Assembly: GCA_021773095.1 (NCBI GenBank)
Contig: JAJFKR010000002.1
Location: forward strand, 1 to 64,000
Source of the DNA: Woeseiaceae bacterium
GTDB lineage: Bacteria; Pseudomonadota; Gammaproteobacteria; Steroidobacterales; Woeseiaceae
Length of the DNA: 64,000 nucleotides
Reading direction: 5' to 3'
Shown: positions 53,767 through 63,323 of the stretch, in pieces
Numbering within the stretch: position 1 is the first letter of the stretch
How the letters are laid out: every line of letters begins with the position of its first letter
Notes under the pieces: model-generated
What the model was told of the DNA's origin: nothing
The model's input: the letters and a program-made list of their open reading frames with translations, nothing else
Databases searched by the model: none
Position numbers and translations under genes: made by a program

Positions 53767-55089
53767 TCACGTTCGTGTAAACACCGCAATCGATTCTACA
53801 TGGGCTGTGTGCGGGAACATATCAATGATTCCGGCAGTTTCGAGTTTGTAGCCCTGATCGTGCACGAGAATCCCGGCATCTCGAGCCAACGTGCCCGGGT
53901 GGCACGAGACATAGACAATGCGCAGAGGATTCAAAAGCTTCATGCGTTCCACGATTTCGGCCGCGCCACTGCGCGCGGGATCGAGCAGCACACGATCCCA
54001 TCCCGCCTTTACCCAGGACTCGGAACCGTCAATCTTGCTGAGATCGGCGACCCGAAACTCGACATTGTTCAGTCCATTTGACCGCGCGTTATCCGCAGCG
54101 CGTGCGACCAGGCTTTGCTCACCCTCAATGCCCAGTACTGTTCCGGATTTCTGCGCCAGCGGCAACGAGAAATTACCAATGCCGCAATAAAGATCCAGCA
54201 CCCTGTCGTCCGGGCCTGGATCCAGTTGCTCAATGGCAAAATGCACCATGCGCTCATTGATTTCGCTATTCACCTGAACAAAATCAATTGGCTCAAAATT
54301 AATTTGGATATCGAACTCCGGCAGCGTGTAAAAAAGTGACTCATCGAGGGTCATCGGCTGAATCAACTCTAACGAATCCAATCCGCCTGGCTGCAGATAG
54401 ATTCTGCAGTCATTAGCGACTCCGAATGCGGTCAGTTCTTCGCTATCTGCATCGGTTGGTACATCCAGAACGCGGAATACCAGCGCGATGGAGTTTTCGG
54501 CGACGGCGACCTCGATTTGCGGCAGTCGTGCACGTATCGACAAGCGCGCAACCAACTCGCTCAATTTGTCAATCAAACCGTCGACAGGACTCGCGAGTAC
54601 TTCGCAGCGATGCATGTCAGTGATAAACGGCGCATGACGCTCTCGGAAGCCGACCAGCACCCGCCCTTTTGCCGGCACATCTTTTACGGCCAAACGCGCC
54701 CGCCGGCGATAGCCCCAGACGGGACCCGTCATTGGCTCCAACCAGGAATCCACTTCGACCTTGCCAATGCGTTGCAGATTATCTCTTAGTGTTTGCTCCT
54801 TGATCGAGCGTTGATAGTCTTCGCTCACGTGCTGCAGCGAACAACCACCACAACGCCCGAAAGCTTCGCACTTCGCATCAATTCGATCGCCGGACGCTTC
54901 GATGACCTGCAGCAATTCCGCTTCATCGAAATTGCGGCGCGACTTACGACGAATAAATTCGACCGTCTCTCCGGGCAACGCACCGGCAACAAAGACCTTT
55001 TTGCCGCTCACCGCAGCGATACCGCGGCCATCGTGAGTCGCAGATTCTATGCTTGCCGTCTCCGGCTCTCTCTTCTTCGTTCTGCCCAT
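53767..55089 (-). CDS. rlmD: 23S rRNA (uracil-1939-C5) methyltransferase RlmD
   Basis: A 440-aa TrmA-family methyltransferase. TRAM domain (about 8-65), a four-cysteine iron-sulfur motif (CEAFGRCGGCSLQH plus a later Cys), SAM-binding VLDLYCGIGNFSLPLA and the catalytic region VSCHPGTLARDAGIL. It lies 9 nt downstream of the exonuclease gene in the long operon. Confidence 0.93.
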   Translation of the reverse strand: MGRTKKREPETASIESATHDGRGIAAVSGKKVFVAGALPGETVEFIRRKSRRNFDEAELLQVIEASGDRIDAKCEAFGRCGGCSLQHVSEDYQRSIKEQTLRDNLQRIGKVEVDSWLEPMTGPVWGYRRRARLAVKDVPAKGRVLVGFRERHAPFITDMHRCEVLASPVDGLIDKLSELVARLSIRARLPQIEVAVAENSIALVFRVLDVPTDADSEELTAFGVANDCRIYLQPGGLDSLELIQPMTLDESLFYTLPEFDIQINFEPIDFVQVNSEINERMVHFAIEQLDPGPDDRVLDLYCGIGNFSLPLAQKSGTVLGIEGEQSLVARAADNARSNGLNNVEFRVADLSKIDGSESWVKAGWDRVLLDPARSGAAEIVERMKLLNPLRIVYVSCHPGTLARDAGILVHDQGYKLETAGIIDMFPHTAHVESIAVFTRT

Positions 55090-55098
55090 TTAGGAGCG

Positions 55099-55869
55099 CT
55101 ACTCAGCCCAGGCCTCGAGAAATTCATTCAGATGCGGCTGGTGCATTGATTTCAGGGAGCTTCGCACGAGTTCGTACTCGCGCTCCAGTTCAGTCTGATC
55201 CAGATTGCCGCGCATGAACTCGAAACGCAGAAAGCAAAGCCAGGTATTCAGTACATCCGTCTCGCAGTAGTCACGAATTTCGCGAATGCCGCCTGCCTTG
55301 AACTTGTCCCACACCTTGTCACCGCTCATGCCCAGTTTCCCGGGGAAGCCAAGCAGTACGGCCATCTGATCCAGACTCGCGCGCCCTCGTGGTTGAAAAC
55401 CCGCCAGCACATCCATCAGATCGACATGTCGCCAGTGGAACCGGCTCATGTAGTTATTCCATTTGAAATCGCGGTCGTTTTCGCCCATTTCCCAGTATCG
55501 CGGTGCCTGAATATTGTGCTTCAGGGCTCGATAATGCAGCACCGGCAAATCGAAGCCACTGCCATTCCACGATACGAGGTCTGGCGTGTATTTTTCGATG
55601 CCGTCGAAAAAGCGCTGCACGATCTCGGCTTCACCGGATTCCTCGTCGCCCAGGGTCCATACCTTGAACGTATCGGCCGTGCGAAATGTCACCGAGATCG
55701 CAACGATTCGCTGCAGATGCAGCGGCAGAAAATCCGACCCGGTTTGTTGCTGCCGCTTGAACATCATCGCAGTCGCGACCTCATCGTCCGGCAGGCCGTC
55801 AAGATCCCAAAATCGACGTCCGAATTCAACGTCCGGAACCGTTTCTATATCAAATGAAAAACAATGCAT
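55099..55869 (-). CDS. 3'-5' exonuclease of the PolB-exonuclease type
   Basis: A 256-aa DEDD-type nuclease. ExoI motif FDIETVPD, ExoII region LVSWNGSGFDLPVLHYR, and ExoIII YCETDVLNTWLCF. Family members are stand-alone relatives of the DNA polymerase B exonuclease domain; biological substrate is not settled. ATG at 55869 starts MHCFSFDIET; a TTG two codons earlier is weaker. Between acpS (18 nt upstream) and rlmD. Confidence 0.88.
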   Translation of the reverse strand: MHCFSFDIETVPDVEFGRRFWDLDGLPDDEVATAMMFKRQQQTGSDFLPLHLQRIVAISVTFRTADTFKVWTLGDEESGEAEIVQRFFDGIEKYTPDLVSWNGSGFDLPVLHYRALKHNIQAPRYWEMGENDRDFKWNNYMSRFHWRHVDLMDVLAGFQPRGRASLDQMAVLLGFPGKLGMSGDKVWDKFKAGGIREIRDYCETDVLNTWLCFLRFEFMRGNLDQTELEREYELVRSSLKSMHQPHLNEFLEAWAE

Positions 55870-55887
55870 AGCCAAATTCCATACTCA

Positions 55888-56277
55888 TTAGCTGCAGCCT
55901 GCAGATTCAACCACTGCAAATGCCAGCACCAAACCTGCGTCGTCCGTCAGGCTGACGTGCCCCTTTCCTATTCCCAACTGCTCACACACCTTTCGTCCGC
56001 GCTCTGACCAAATAATCAACGGCCTGCCCCATTCATTGTTGATGATGCCGACATCGCGCAACCAGACGCCATGCGCGAATCCGGTACCCATTGCCTTGAC
56101 GGCCGCTTCCTTGCCGGCAAAGCGCATCGCGAGAAATCGTGCCGGCTGTTTTGTCTGGGTGAATAAATCCATTTCTTCGTCCATAAGAATGCGTTTCGCA
56201 AAATGCTCACCGAATCGCTCCCAGGTCGATTCCATACGCGACATCTCAACAATGTCGGTACCAATTCCGAAGATCAT
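55888..56277 (-). CDS. acpS: Holo-[acyl-carrier-protein] synthase
   Basis: A 129-aa enzyme that attaches 4'-phosphopantetheine to acyl carrier protein. Begins MIFGIGTDIVEMSRMES with the metal-binding Asp, and RFAGKEAAVKAMGTG holds the second conserved acid. It lies 7 nt after pdxJ, as in E. coli. Confidence 0.95.
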   Translation of the reverse strand: MIFGIGTDIVEMSRMESTWERFGEHFAKRILMDEEMDLFTQTKQPARFLAMRFAGKEAAVKAMGTGFAHGVWLRDVGIINNEWGRPLIIWSERGRKVCEQLGIGKGHVSLTDDAGLVLAFAVVESAGCS

Positions 56278-56284
56278 CGACTCG

Positions 56285-57025
56285 TCATCCCGCCCGCGCT
56301 TCTACCATCAGGCGTTTCATTTCACTGACAGCCATCACGAGTCCATCGAATACTGCTCTGGAGATGATCGCGTGACCAATATTCAGCTCCACAATTTCCG
56401 GTATCTCAGCGATCTCTTTGACGTTCTGGTAATGCAGTCCATGCCCCGCGTTAATAATCAATCCGAGTTCCTGTCCATACTTTGCAGCGTCGACAACGCG
56501 CTGCAATTCGGCCAATTGCTGATCGCCTGTCGCGTCAGCGTACGCACCAGTATGCAACTCGACAACCGGTGCGCCGGCGGCGACCGCCGCATCCAGTTGT
56601 GCTGAGTCCGGATCGATAAACAGGGATGCACGGATATTTTCAGCCGCCAGTCGATCACAGGCCGACTTCACTTTGTCCAACTGCCCTTTCACATCAAGGC
56701 CACCCTCAGTCGTCAGTTCCTCGCGTTTCTCCGGCACGAGACAGACGTCAGACGGCTTGATTTGTGATGCGACCTCCAGCATTTCGTCGGTTACCGCCAT
56801 TTCCAGATTCATATGACTGCGCATCACTTCGTTAATAGCCGTTAGGTCATCGTCCTGAATATGGCGCCGGTCTTCCCGAAGGTGCACGGTTATGCTGTCG
56901 GCACCCGCCCGCTCCGCCATTACAACTGCATCGGCAGGTCGTGGGTAACTCGTGCCCCTTGCTTGCCGCAAGGTCGCAATGTGGTCGATATTGATGCCCA
57001 GTAATAATGGCTCGCTATTGTTCAC
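56285..57025 (-). CDS. pdxJ: Pyridoxine 5'-phosphate synthase
   Basis: A 246-aa TIM-barrel enzyme of the vitamin B6 pathway. Seen: [64 protein letters not shown] and [18 protein letters not shown] start at 57025, overlapping recO by 11 nt. The vitamin it helps make is the cofactor of the PLP enzymes at 30-32 kb. Confidence 0.95.
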   Translation of the reverse strand: MNNSEPLLLGINIDHIATLRQARGTSYPRPADAVVMAERAGADSITVHLREDRRHIQDDDLTAINEVMRSHMNLEMAVTDEMLEVASQIKPSDVCLVPEKREELTTEGGLDVKGQLDKVKSACDRLAAENIRASLFIDPDSAQLDAAVAAGAPVVELHTGAYADATGDQQLAELQRVVDAAKYGQELGLIINAGHGLHYQNVKEIAEIPEIVELNIGHAIISRAVFDGLVMAVSEMKRLMVEARAG

Positions 57026-57776
57026 TTTTTTGATTCCGGGTTTTAGTGGAAGCGATTCTACCCCGATGCAGTTCCATCAGCACCTTACGGCTCTTAAGTT
57101 CCTTCCCCCCCAGGTGAAACCCTATGATTTCACGCAGCAGACGGTTCGCGGCTCGTAATATTTCGGGGTCACTGAAGCGTTGTTCGGCAACGCCGGTCAG
57201 GACGGAACCCGTGAATACGAGAGCACCCTCTCTGCGCTCAACCGCGACCGGACCCTGTTCCATGCGGTACTGGTAATAGCGATCAGGCTGTAACGGCTCA
57301 TGGCCGTCAAATTCATGCTGCAAATTGACGGCGTAACCGAGCAGGCTCAGAAACTCGAGCTCAAATGAGCGCAGGCTGGCAGCGACATCCAGTGTACCGG
57401 CCAACGCGTTGATGACCTCCTCGTACAAGGCAAAGATTTCCGGCTGCGGATCGGAGCGATGCAAAAAGTGCAGCAACAATTCATTGACGTAGTAAGCCGA
57501 CAACAACGCATCGCCCATCATGCCGGCCGGCGGCCCGGCCGCCTCAGCGCCGGTCAGTGTGCCGAGGTCCGACTTCGCTACCCAAGACACCTTCAGGGGT
57601 AGAAACGGCCGCAACACACCCGCAAGGCGTGACTTCGAGCTGCGACTGCCGCGTGCGACGACCGCGATCTTGCCGTGATCCCGGGTCACGATATCGAGAA
57701 TCTGGCTCGTGTCGCGAAACGGACGATGATGCAGAATATAACCCGGCTGCTGATGGACCCGCCGCTGCGATCTCAT
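57015..57776 (-). CDS. recO: DNA repair protein RecO
   Basis: A 253-aa recombination mediator. N-terminal OB fold with [20 protein letters not shown] and [16 protein letters not shown], then the helical domain. Lacks the Cys4 zinc motif of many RecO proteins, as in E. coli. It lies 14 nt after era. Confidence 0.93.
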   Translation of the reverse strand: MRSQRRVHQQPGYILHHRPFRDTSQILDIVTRDHGKIAVVARGSRSSKSRLAGVLRPFLPLKVSWVAKSDLGTLTGAEAAGPPAGMMGDALLSAYYVNELLLHFLHRSDPQPEIFALYEEVINALAGTLDVAASLRSFELEFLSLLGYAVNLQHEFDGHEPLQPDRYYQYRMEQGPVAVERREGALVFTGSVLTGVAEQRFSDPEILRAANRLLREIIGFHLGGKELKSRKVLMELHRGRIASTKTRNQKSEQ

Positions 57777-57790
57777 GCCCTCGTCACCTG

Positions 57791-58693
57791 TTACGGTGCC
57801 TCGTAGCCCAGGTTTATCAGATCATTTTCGTTGTCGGCCCAATTCGTCTTCACTTTAACCCACAACTCAAGATGCACAGCCTGACCCAGCAGTTCCGCAA
57901 TTTCCAGCCGTGCGGAACGACCCACTTTTTTCAGGACACTGCCGTTCTTGCCAACGGCGATGCCCTTTTGGCTGTCTCGCTCAACCCAGATCACTGCGTT
58001 AATGCCAATGCCTTTTTCTTCCTGAACCATCCGCTCGACCTGAACCGTCAGTCCGTAAGGCATTTCCTGGTGCAACATCAGTGTCAGCTTTTCGCGAATA
58101 ATTTCGGCGACGTGAAATTCATCACTGCGATCTGTTTTCATGTCTTCAGGAAATAGCGGCGGTGACTCCGGCAGGAACTCCGGAATCATTTTAAGCAGGT
58201 GATCCAGGTTGTCGTGTTTCGCTGCTGAAACCGGAACGATCTCGGCAAAATCGAAACGCGCCGACATCAACTGCAGTCCGTCCAGTAACTTTTCTTTCGG
58301 ATGTACTTTATCGGTCTTGTTCAACAGTGCGATGACGGGGGCCTTACAGGACTTTAGGCGCTTGAGGACATCGTCGTCTTCGGCTGTCCAGTAAGTCGCG
58401 TCGCTGACAAACAAAACCAGATCCGCATCGGCCAGCGCGTTCGATGCGGTGCGGTTCATCAGCCGATTCATCGCCTTGGCAGATTTTCGGTGCAACCCCG
58501 GAGTATCGACGAAAATTATCTGCTGCTTTTTCGTCGTATGTACAGCCAGAATCCTGTGCCGCGTTGTTTGTGGTTTTGCAGTTACAATACTCACCTTACG
58601 GCCCATGACAGCATTGATGAACGTCGATTTACCAACATTCGGCCGGCCGATGACGGCGACCAGCCCGCAGCGATAATCGTCCGCGATACTCAT
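57791..58693 (-). CDS. era: GTPase Era
   Basis: A 300-aa GTPase acting in 16S rRNA maturation and 30S assembly. G1 GRPNVGKSTFINAVMGR, G3 DTPGLHRKS, G4 NKTDKV, G5 VSAAK, and a C-terminal KH domain with AVGKNGSVLKKVGRSAR. Overlaps rnc by 4 nt. Confidence 0.97.
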   Translation of the reverse strand: MSIADDYRCGLVAVIGRPNVGKSTFINAVMGRKVSIVTAKPQTTRHRILAVHTTKKQQIIFVDTPGLHRKSAKAMNRLMNRTASNALADADLVLFVSDATYWTAEDDDVLKRLKSCKAPVIALLNKTDKVHPKEKLLDGLQLMSARFDFAEIVPVSAAKHDNLDHLLKMIPEFLPESPPLFPEDMKTDRSDEFHVAEIIREKLTLMLHQEMPYGLTVQVERMVQEEKGIGINAVIWVERDSQKGIAVGKNGSVLKKVGRSARLEIAELLGQAVHLELWVKVKTNWADNENDLINLGYEAP

Positions 58694-59373
58694 TGTTCGT
58701 CCACCATCAACAACTCGATCATCTTCCGGGCAGCTTTTTGTTCAGCTTTTCGCCGTGTTGTCGATTCACCATCGGTTTTCGCCGACTCTTCAACGACCGT
58801 GCAGGTCACAATGAATCTCCGCTTGTGCTCCTGGCCGGACACGTCGACGAGCTCGTACTCCGGCAATGCGAATTTTCGTGCTTGCAGCCATTCCTGCAAT
58901 TGCGTCTTTGGATCACGGAGATCGCCCACATCGGGCAGCTCACGATATCGTTCTTCATAGGCCCGGTTGATAATTTCTTTGGCCGAATCGAAGCCCCCAT
59001 CGAGAAATACGGCACCGAAGATGGCCTCCATTGCGTCGGCCAGTATTGATTCGCGTCGGTGTCCTCCCGTCTTGCGCTCACCGCTGCCGAGAATCAGGTG
59101 CTCACCAAGACCCAGTTCGAGCGCCAACTCCGCAAGCGACTCGTCTTTGACCAAAGACGCGCGCAGCTTGCTGAGATCGCCTTCGGGCGCTTCGGGGCGA
59201 GCGAGGTACACCACCTCGGAAACAACGAAATCGAGCACCGCGTCGCCGAGGAACTCGAGGCGTTCGTTATTGCTTTTGCTCGCGCTTCTGTGGGTTAACG
59301 CCTGCTCAAACAGCTCAGCGTTCTGAAACCGATATCGCAGCGTCTTTTTGAGCCAGCTCTCGGCTTTGTTCAA
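58690..59373 (-). CDS. rnc: Ribonuclease III
   Basis: A 227-aa double-strand RNA endonuclease. The signature NERLEFLGDAVLDFVVSEVVY holds catalytic acids; a second acidic site is ADAMEAIFGAVFLDGG; a dsRNA-binding domain occupies about 153-225. The start is TTG at 59373, since no ATG fits, giving MNKAESWLKKTLRYRF. Located between DUF4845 and era. Confidence 0.95.
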   Translation of the reverse strand: MNKAESWLKKTLRYRFQNAELFEQALTHRSASKSNNERLEFLGDAVLDFVVSEVVYLARPEAPEGDLSKLRASLVKDESLAELALELGLGEHLILGSGERKTGGHRRESILADAMEAIFGAVFLDGGFDSAKEIINRAYEERYRELPDVGDLRDPKTQLQEWLQARKFALPEYELVDVSGQEHKRRFIVTCTVVEESAKTDGESTTRRKAEQKAARKMIELLMVDEQ

Positions 59374-59428
59374 TGGAATCGCTCTTCACAGGCCAGGATC
59401 GCTCACCCGGCCGCTGGGTGATGCACAA

Positions 59429-59824
59429 CTATCGACGTACCAGGACTCGCTTGTCGAAATCCACTACAAAAGAGACATTGGCTACGAACGGTGCTTTGTG
59501 GGAATACGCGGCAACTACTGCATGACCGCCTTCTACCTTGGTCACTTTAACGTCACGGGCAGTAATTTCACCAACACTTTCAATGTCAAAACGACGTGAA
59601 ATGGAACTACGAATTGACGAACGGGTTGCATTGGCGCCATCGAATTCCTTGTGAACGCCCGAGATGACGCCGGCGACCTTCATGTAATTGAGATAAACCG
59701 GCGTGAGGCGTATTCCCGCAAATGCGAAGATGCCAACGAAAGACACAAGGATGATAAGTCCAAGTGTTGTCATGCCGGCCTGACGGTGCTTGCTGCACTG
59801 TCTGTAACGGGAATTGACGACCAT
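59429..59824 (-). CDS. DUF4845 membrane protein
   Basis: A 131-aa protein with one N-terminal membrane helix (MTTLGLIILVSFVGIFAFAG after a basic leader) and a small exported domain. DUF4845 proteins of unknown role are regularly placed between lepB and rnc. The N-terminus has a prepilin-like look (RQAGMTTLGLII) but lacks Glu at +5. Confidence 0.85.
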   Translation of the reverse strand: MVVNSRYRQCSKHRQAGMTTLGLIILVSFVGIFAFAGIRLTPVYLNYMKVAGVISGVHKEFDGANATRSSIRSSISRRFDIESVGEITARDVKVTKVEGGHAVVAAYSHKAPFVANVSFVVDFDKRVLVRR

Positions 59825-59915
59825 GCTGATATCTCCGAATTAGTGCGCTGTATTTAACAATATCATGCGCCAGCGTAGCGCAATTTCAGCCCTGAAATCA
59901 GTGACTGATGCCACA

Positions 59916-60674
59916 TTATTGGATTTTCGAACCGATTCTGTCCCAATCCGGCATGTTCCACGGTACGAAATGCATCCAGACGCGAACGGCCTCGCCAACC
60001 AGGTATCGCTCTGCAATCATGCCAATATAACGGCTGTCCTTACTTCGGTCACGATTATCGCCCATTACAAAATAATGGCCCTCAGGCACGATATACACAC
60101 CATCACGTTTTGAATGACCCGGGTCATGGATCAGGGTTTCGTGTTCGCGCCCGTCCAGAGTTTCTACGTAAACCGGTGCATGCTCGAAGACCTCGCCATT
60201 GGCGCTGAGTGCCATTTGCAAACCGTTTATAGTCAGACGCTGACGCTCGAAAGAGACCTCGTCGCCCGGTAACCCGATAACCCGCTTGATGTAATTGATG
60301 CTCGGGTCTGACGGTAATCGGAAAACGATTACATCGCCACGTTCCGGATTACCCGTTTCAATGATCTTCGTTTCGGATACCGGTAACCGCAAACCGTAAC
60401 TGAATTTCTTGACGAAAATGAAGTCACCAACAACCAGCGTCGGCTTCATCGAACCCGACGGGATACGAAATGGCTCGAAAATGAACGAGCGAATGACCAG
60501 CACAAAAATCAGCACCGGAAAAAACGACCGCGAATACTCGACCAGCGTAGCTTTGGCACCCATTGGCGTCCGGCTATCCTGATCAGCCGTCTTCCAGACC
60601 AGTTTATCCATGGCCACAACAAGGCCGGTTAACAGCGTCAGCAATGTCAAAATCAGTGCTAGATTAATACCCAA
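59916..60674 (-). CDS. lepB: Signal peptidase I
   Basis: A 252-aa membrane serine protease that removes signal peptides. Two N-terminal membrane helices (about 3-21 and 51-65), catalytic Ser75 in IPSGSMKPTL and Lys130 in YIKRVIGLPGD, plus GDNRDRSKDSRYIG. The apparent start is TTG at 60674, 9 nt after lepA; alternatives would remove the first helix. Confidence 0.95.
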   Translation of the reverse strand: MGINLALILTLLTLLTGLVVAMDKLVWKTADQDSRTPMGAKATLVEYSRSFFPVLIFVLVIRSFIFEPFRIPSGSMKPTLVVGDFIFVKKFSYGLRLPVSETKIIETGNPERGDVIVFRLPSDPSINYIKRVIGLPGDEVSFERQRLTINGLQMALSANGEVFEHAPVYVETLDGREHETLIHDPGHSKRDGVYIVPEGHYFVMGDNRDRSKDSRYIGMIAERYLVGEAVRVWMHFVPWNMPDWDRIGSKIQ

Positions 60675-60683
60675 AATATTGGC

Positions 60684-62474
60684 TCACTTTTCAACTCGTA
60701 ATACGGCAAGAAACGCTTCCTGAGGGATCTCAACAGAGCCCACCTGTTTCATGCGCTTCTTACCCGCTTTTTGTTTTTCAAGCAGCTTTCGTTTTCTCGA
60801 AATATCGCCACCATAACACTTCGCCGTTACATTCTTGCGCAAGGCTTTCACATTACTGCGCGCAATGACCTGACTGCCAATGGCCGCCTGGATAGCGACG
60901 TCGAACATTTGCCGGGGAATTAACTCGCGCATTTTTTCGACCAGGTCACGACCACGTGTTTTGACGTTTTCCCGGTGCACAATAATCGATAACTCGTCGA
61001 CCCGATCCTTGTTGATCAGGACGTCCAGCCTCACGAGCTGCGCTTCCTGGAAACGCTCGAAATGATAATCGAATGATGCAAAACCCCGACTTACGGACTT
61101 CAAGCGATCGAAGAAGTCCAATACGACTTCGGCCAGCGGTATTTCGTACACGAGCGACACCTGCCCGCCAAGATAACGCATTTGTTTCTGTACGCCACGT
61201 TTGTCGATGCAAAGTTTTATCACAGCGCCAACGTACTTCTCGGGTACCAGCACATTAGCGGAGATGATGGGCTCACGAAGTTCGGCGATATCATTAGGCG
61301 GCGGCAGTTTCGACGGATTATCAACGTGCAATACGTCACCGGAATTTGTGACAACCTCGAAGATGACGGTCGGAGCGGTTGTGATGAGATCGATGTTGTA
61401 CTCGCGCTCAATACGTTCCTGCACGATCTCCATGTGCAACATGCCAAGGAATCCGCAGCGAAAACCGAACCCCAGAGCCGCGGATGATTCCGGTTCAAAC
61501 TGTAACGCTGCATCGTTCAGGCGCAATTTCTGCAGCGCTTCACGAAAACCTTCGTAATCATCCGTACTAATGGGAAACAGTCCGGCGAATACTCGTGGCT
61601 GAACCTGTTTGAATCCAGGCAGCGGCAGCTCACAGGGTTTGTGTGTTGCGGTGAACGTATCGCCAACCGGCGCGCCGTAAATGTCCTTTATGCCGGCAAT
61701 GACGAAGCCGACCTCACCGGTGTTCAGCTCATCACGATCTTCCATCTTCGGTGTAAAGACACCGACGCGATCGGCGTTGTAGCTGATCCCGGTCGACATG
61801 ACCTTTATCTTGCTGCGTTTGGTGATGCTGCCGTTGACAACTCGGACCAGTGATACAACACCAACATAATTGTCGAACCAGGAATCAATTATCAATGCCT
61901 GCAACTCACCATCGGGGCTGCCTTCCGGCGGCGGAATGACTTCGACAATTTGTTCCAGTAATTCCGGTACGCCAAGGCCCGTCTTCGCACTGACGTGGAT
62001 GGCGTCCTGTGCGTGGATACCAATGATGTCTTCGATTTCCGCGACAACTTTGTCAGGATCTGCTGCAGGCAAGTCGATTTTGTTCAGCACCGGCATCACT
62101 TCAAGTCCCTGATCGATAGCCGTTATGCAATTGGCAACGCTTTGCGCTTCGACACCTTGTGCCGCATCGACAACGAGTAGCGCACCCTCACAGGCCGCAA
62201 GCGATCGCGAAACTTCGTAGGAGAAATCCACGTGTCCGGGCGTATCAATAAAATTCAGCTGATAGACCTGTCCCGATTCACTCGTGTAATCCAGGGATAC
62301 GCTTTGCGCTTTAATTGTAATGCCGCGCTCTCGCTCGAGGTCCATCGAATCGAGGACCTGCTCTTCCATCTCACGATCGCTCAAACCACCACAGTGGTGG
62401 ATAAAGCGATCCGCCAGAGTCGACTTGCCGTGGTCGATATGAGCGATGATTGAAAAATTGCGAATATGTTTCAT
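60684..62474 (-). CDS. lepA: Elongation factor 4 (LepA)
   Basis: A 596-aa translational GTPase. G1 [14 protein letters not shown]3 [15 protein letters not shown]4 NKIDLP, and the LepA-specific C-terminal domain ending [22 protein letters not shown] at 62474 ([14 protein letters not shown]) matches the family. A start at 62546 would add 24 residues unlike any LepA. No ribosome site precedes the chosen ATG; the upstream bases are pyrimidine-rich (CCTCCCTC). Confidence 0.96.
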   Translation of the reverse strand: MKHIRNFSIIAHIDHGKSTLADRFIHHCGGLSDREMEEQVLDSMDLERERGITIKAQSVSLDYTSESGQVYQLNFIDTPGHVDFSYEVSRSLAACEGALLVVDAAQGVEAQSVANCITAIDQGLEVMPVLNKIDLPAADPDKVVAEIEDIIGIHAQDAIHVSAKTGLGVPELLEQIVEVIPPPEGSPDGELQALIIDSWFDNYVGVVSLVRVVNGSITKRSKIKVMSTGISYNADRVGVFTPKMEDRDELNTGEVGFVIAGIKDIYGAPVGDTFTATHKPCELPLPGFKQVQPRVFAGLFPISTDDYEGFREALQKLRLNDAALQFEPESSAALGFGFRCGFLGMLHMEIVQERIEREYNIDLITTAPTVIFEVVTNSGDVLHVDNPSKLPPPNDIAELREPIISANVLVPEKYVGAVIKLCIDKRGVQKQMRYLGGQVSLVYEIPLAEVVLDFFDRLKSVSRGFASFDYHFERFQEAQLVRLDVLINKDRVDELSIIVHRENVKTRGRDLVEKMRELIPRQMFDVAIQAAIGSQVIARSNVKALRKNVTAKCYGGDISRKRKLLEKQKAGKKRMKQVGSVEIPQEAFLAVLRVEK

Positions 62475-62561
62475 TTGAGGGAGGTTTCTGAGGCTGCCCG
62501 GAATTGCGCACGCCCAATGCAGCGGCGAAGTATACCGATTCCGCACGCTGAATTTCGCATG

Positions 62562-62813
62562 TTATGTGCTGTTCTCGGGTAATTGCGCCAGGATGGCTCG
62601 AATTGCACCATAGTCGAGTGGATACTCGCTGACCAACTGACCGTCATATTCAATGACCGGTACCCGGATATCGTATTTCTCACGCCAATCGGCGAGTGAA
62701 TCGATATCGTGTAACTCGACTTCAATTCTCCCGCGAATCAACGGCAACAGCTCTTCGAGCATTATTTCGCACAGGTGACAGCCCCTGCGGGTGTAGTAGT
62801 GAATAACAGCCAT
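62562..62813 (-). CDS. Glutaredoxin-like protein (DUF836)
   Basis: An 83-aa thioredoxin-fold protein with TRRGCHLCEIMLEEL, a CxxC pair, and the cis-Pro RVPVIEYDG. Family members may be electron carriers. The ATG begins at the base directly next to the rseC stop codon, so it is co-transcribed with rseC and lepA. Confidence 0.88.
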   Translation of the reverse strand: MAVIHYYTRRGCHLCEIMLEELLPLIRGRIEVELHDIDSLADWREKYDIRVPVIEYDGQLVSEYPLDYGAIRAILAQLPENST

Positions 62814-63269
62814 TTAGAGTCTCGTTGCAGCCAGTCTATCGACAACTATCGGCGTAAAGTCACGCAAGCATCGTGCACCCTGTAGTCGGACTCTGGCGAT
62901 AGAAATTCCGCTGACCAGCCCCAAAAGAGCCGCCAAAGGCCCCGCCACGTCGCCCAGTCCGACTCTGTAGGCCACAAAGGCCGCCGACACGGCACCCAAC
63001 AACGGATAGCCGTAGACGATTATGGCGGCGCGCAACACATTGCGTGGCGCTAGAGCAATGCTGACACGGTCACCCAAGCGGACATCCAGACCCGCCGCAA
63101 CAACCGCCTCAACGCATTTGTCACCCGCTTGTTTTCCGAGCAATCCAGCACCACAGCCCTGTCCCGATTCGCAGCGTTCGCAGACGATCACAGATTCGAC
63201 CTCAACAACCACCTGACACTCGGAACGAGCCGCGCTCATGGCGATTATCTGACCCTGTGGATTTTCCAT
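62814..63269 (-). CDS. rseC: SoxR-reducing/sigma-E factor regulator RseC
   Basis: A 151-aa inner-membrane protein. A cysteine cluster CERCESGQGCGAGLLG near residue 30 and two membrane helices (about 80-100 and 105-125). In E. coli RseC affects the sigma-E response and, as part of the Rsx system, reduces SoxR. Located between rseB and the glutaredoxin-like gene. Confidence 0.93.
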   Translation of the reverse strand: MENPQGQIIAMSAARSECQVVVEVESVIVCERCESGQGCGAGLLGKQAGDKCVEAVVAAGLDVRLGDRVSIALAPRNVLRAAIIVYGYPLLGAVSAAFVAYRVGLGDVAGPLAALLGLVSGISIARVRLQGARCLRDFTPIVVDRLAATRL

Positions 63270-63323
63270 GATTGGAGTTTACAGGACCGCGTGCCCTGAT
63301 TTACAGTCGCTCTGCCGCCGGAC

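Noticed and set aside
62475-62546. Longer N-terminus for LepA
   Set aside because: The extra 24 residues do not match any LepA; the family begins at [14 protein letters not shown].
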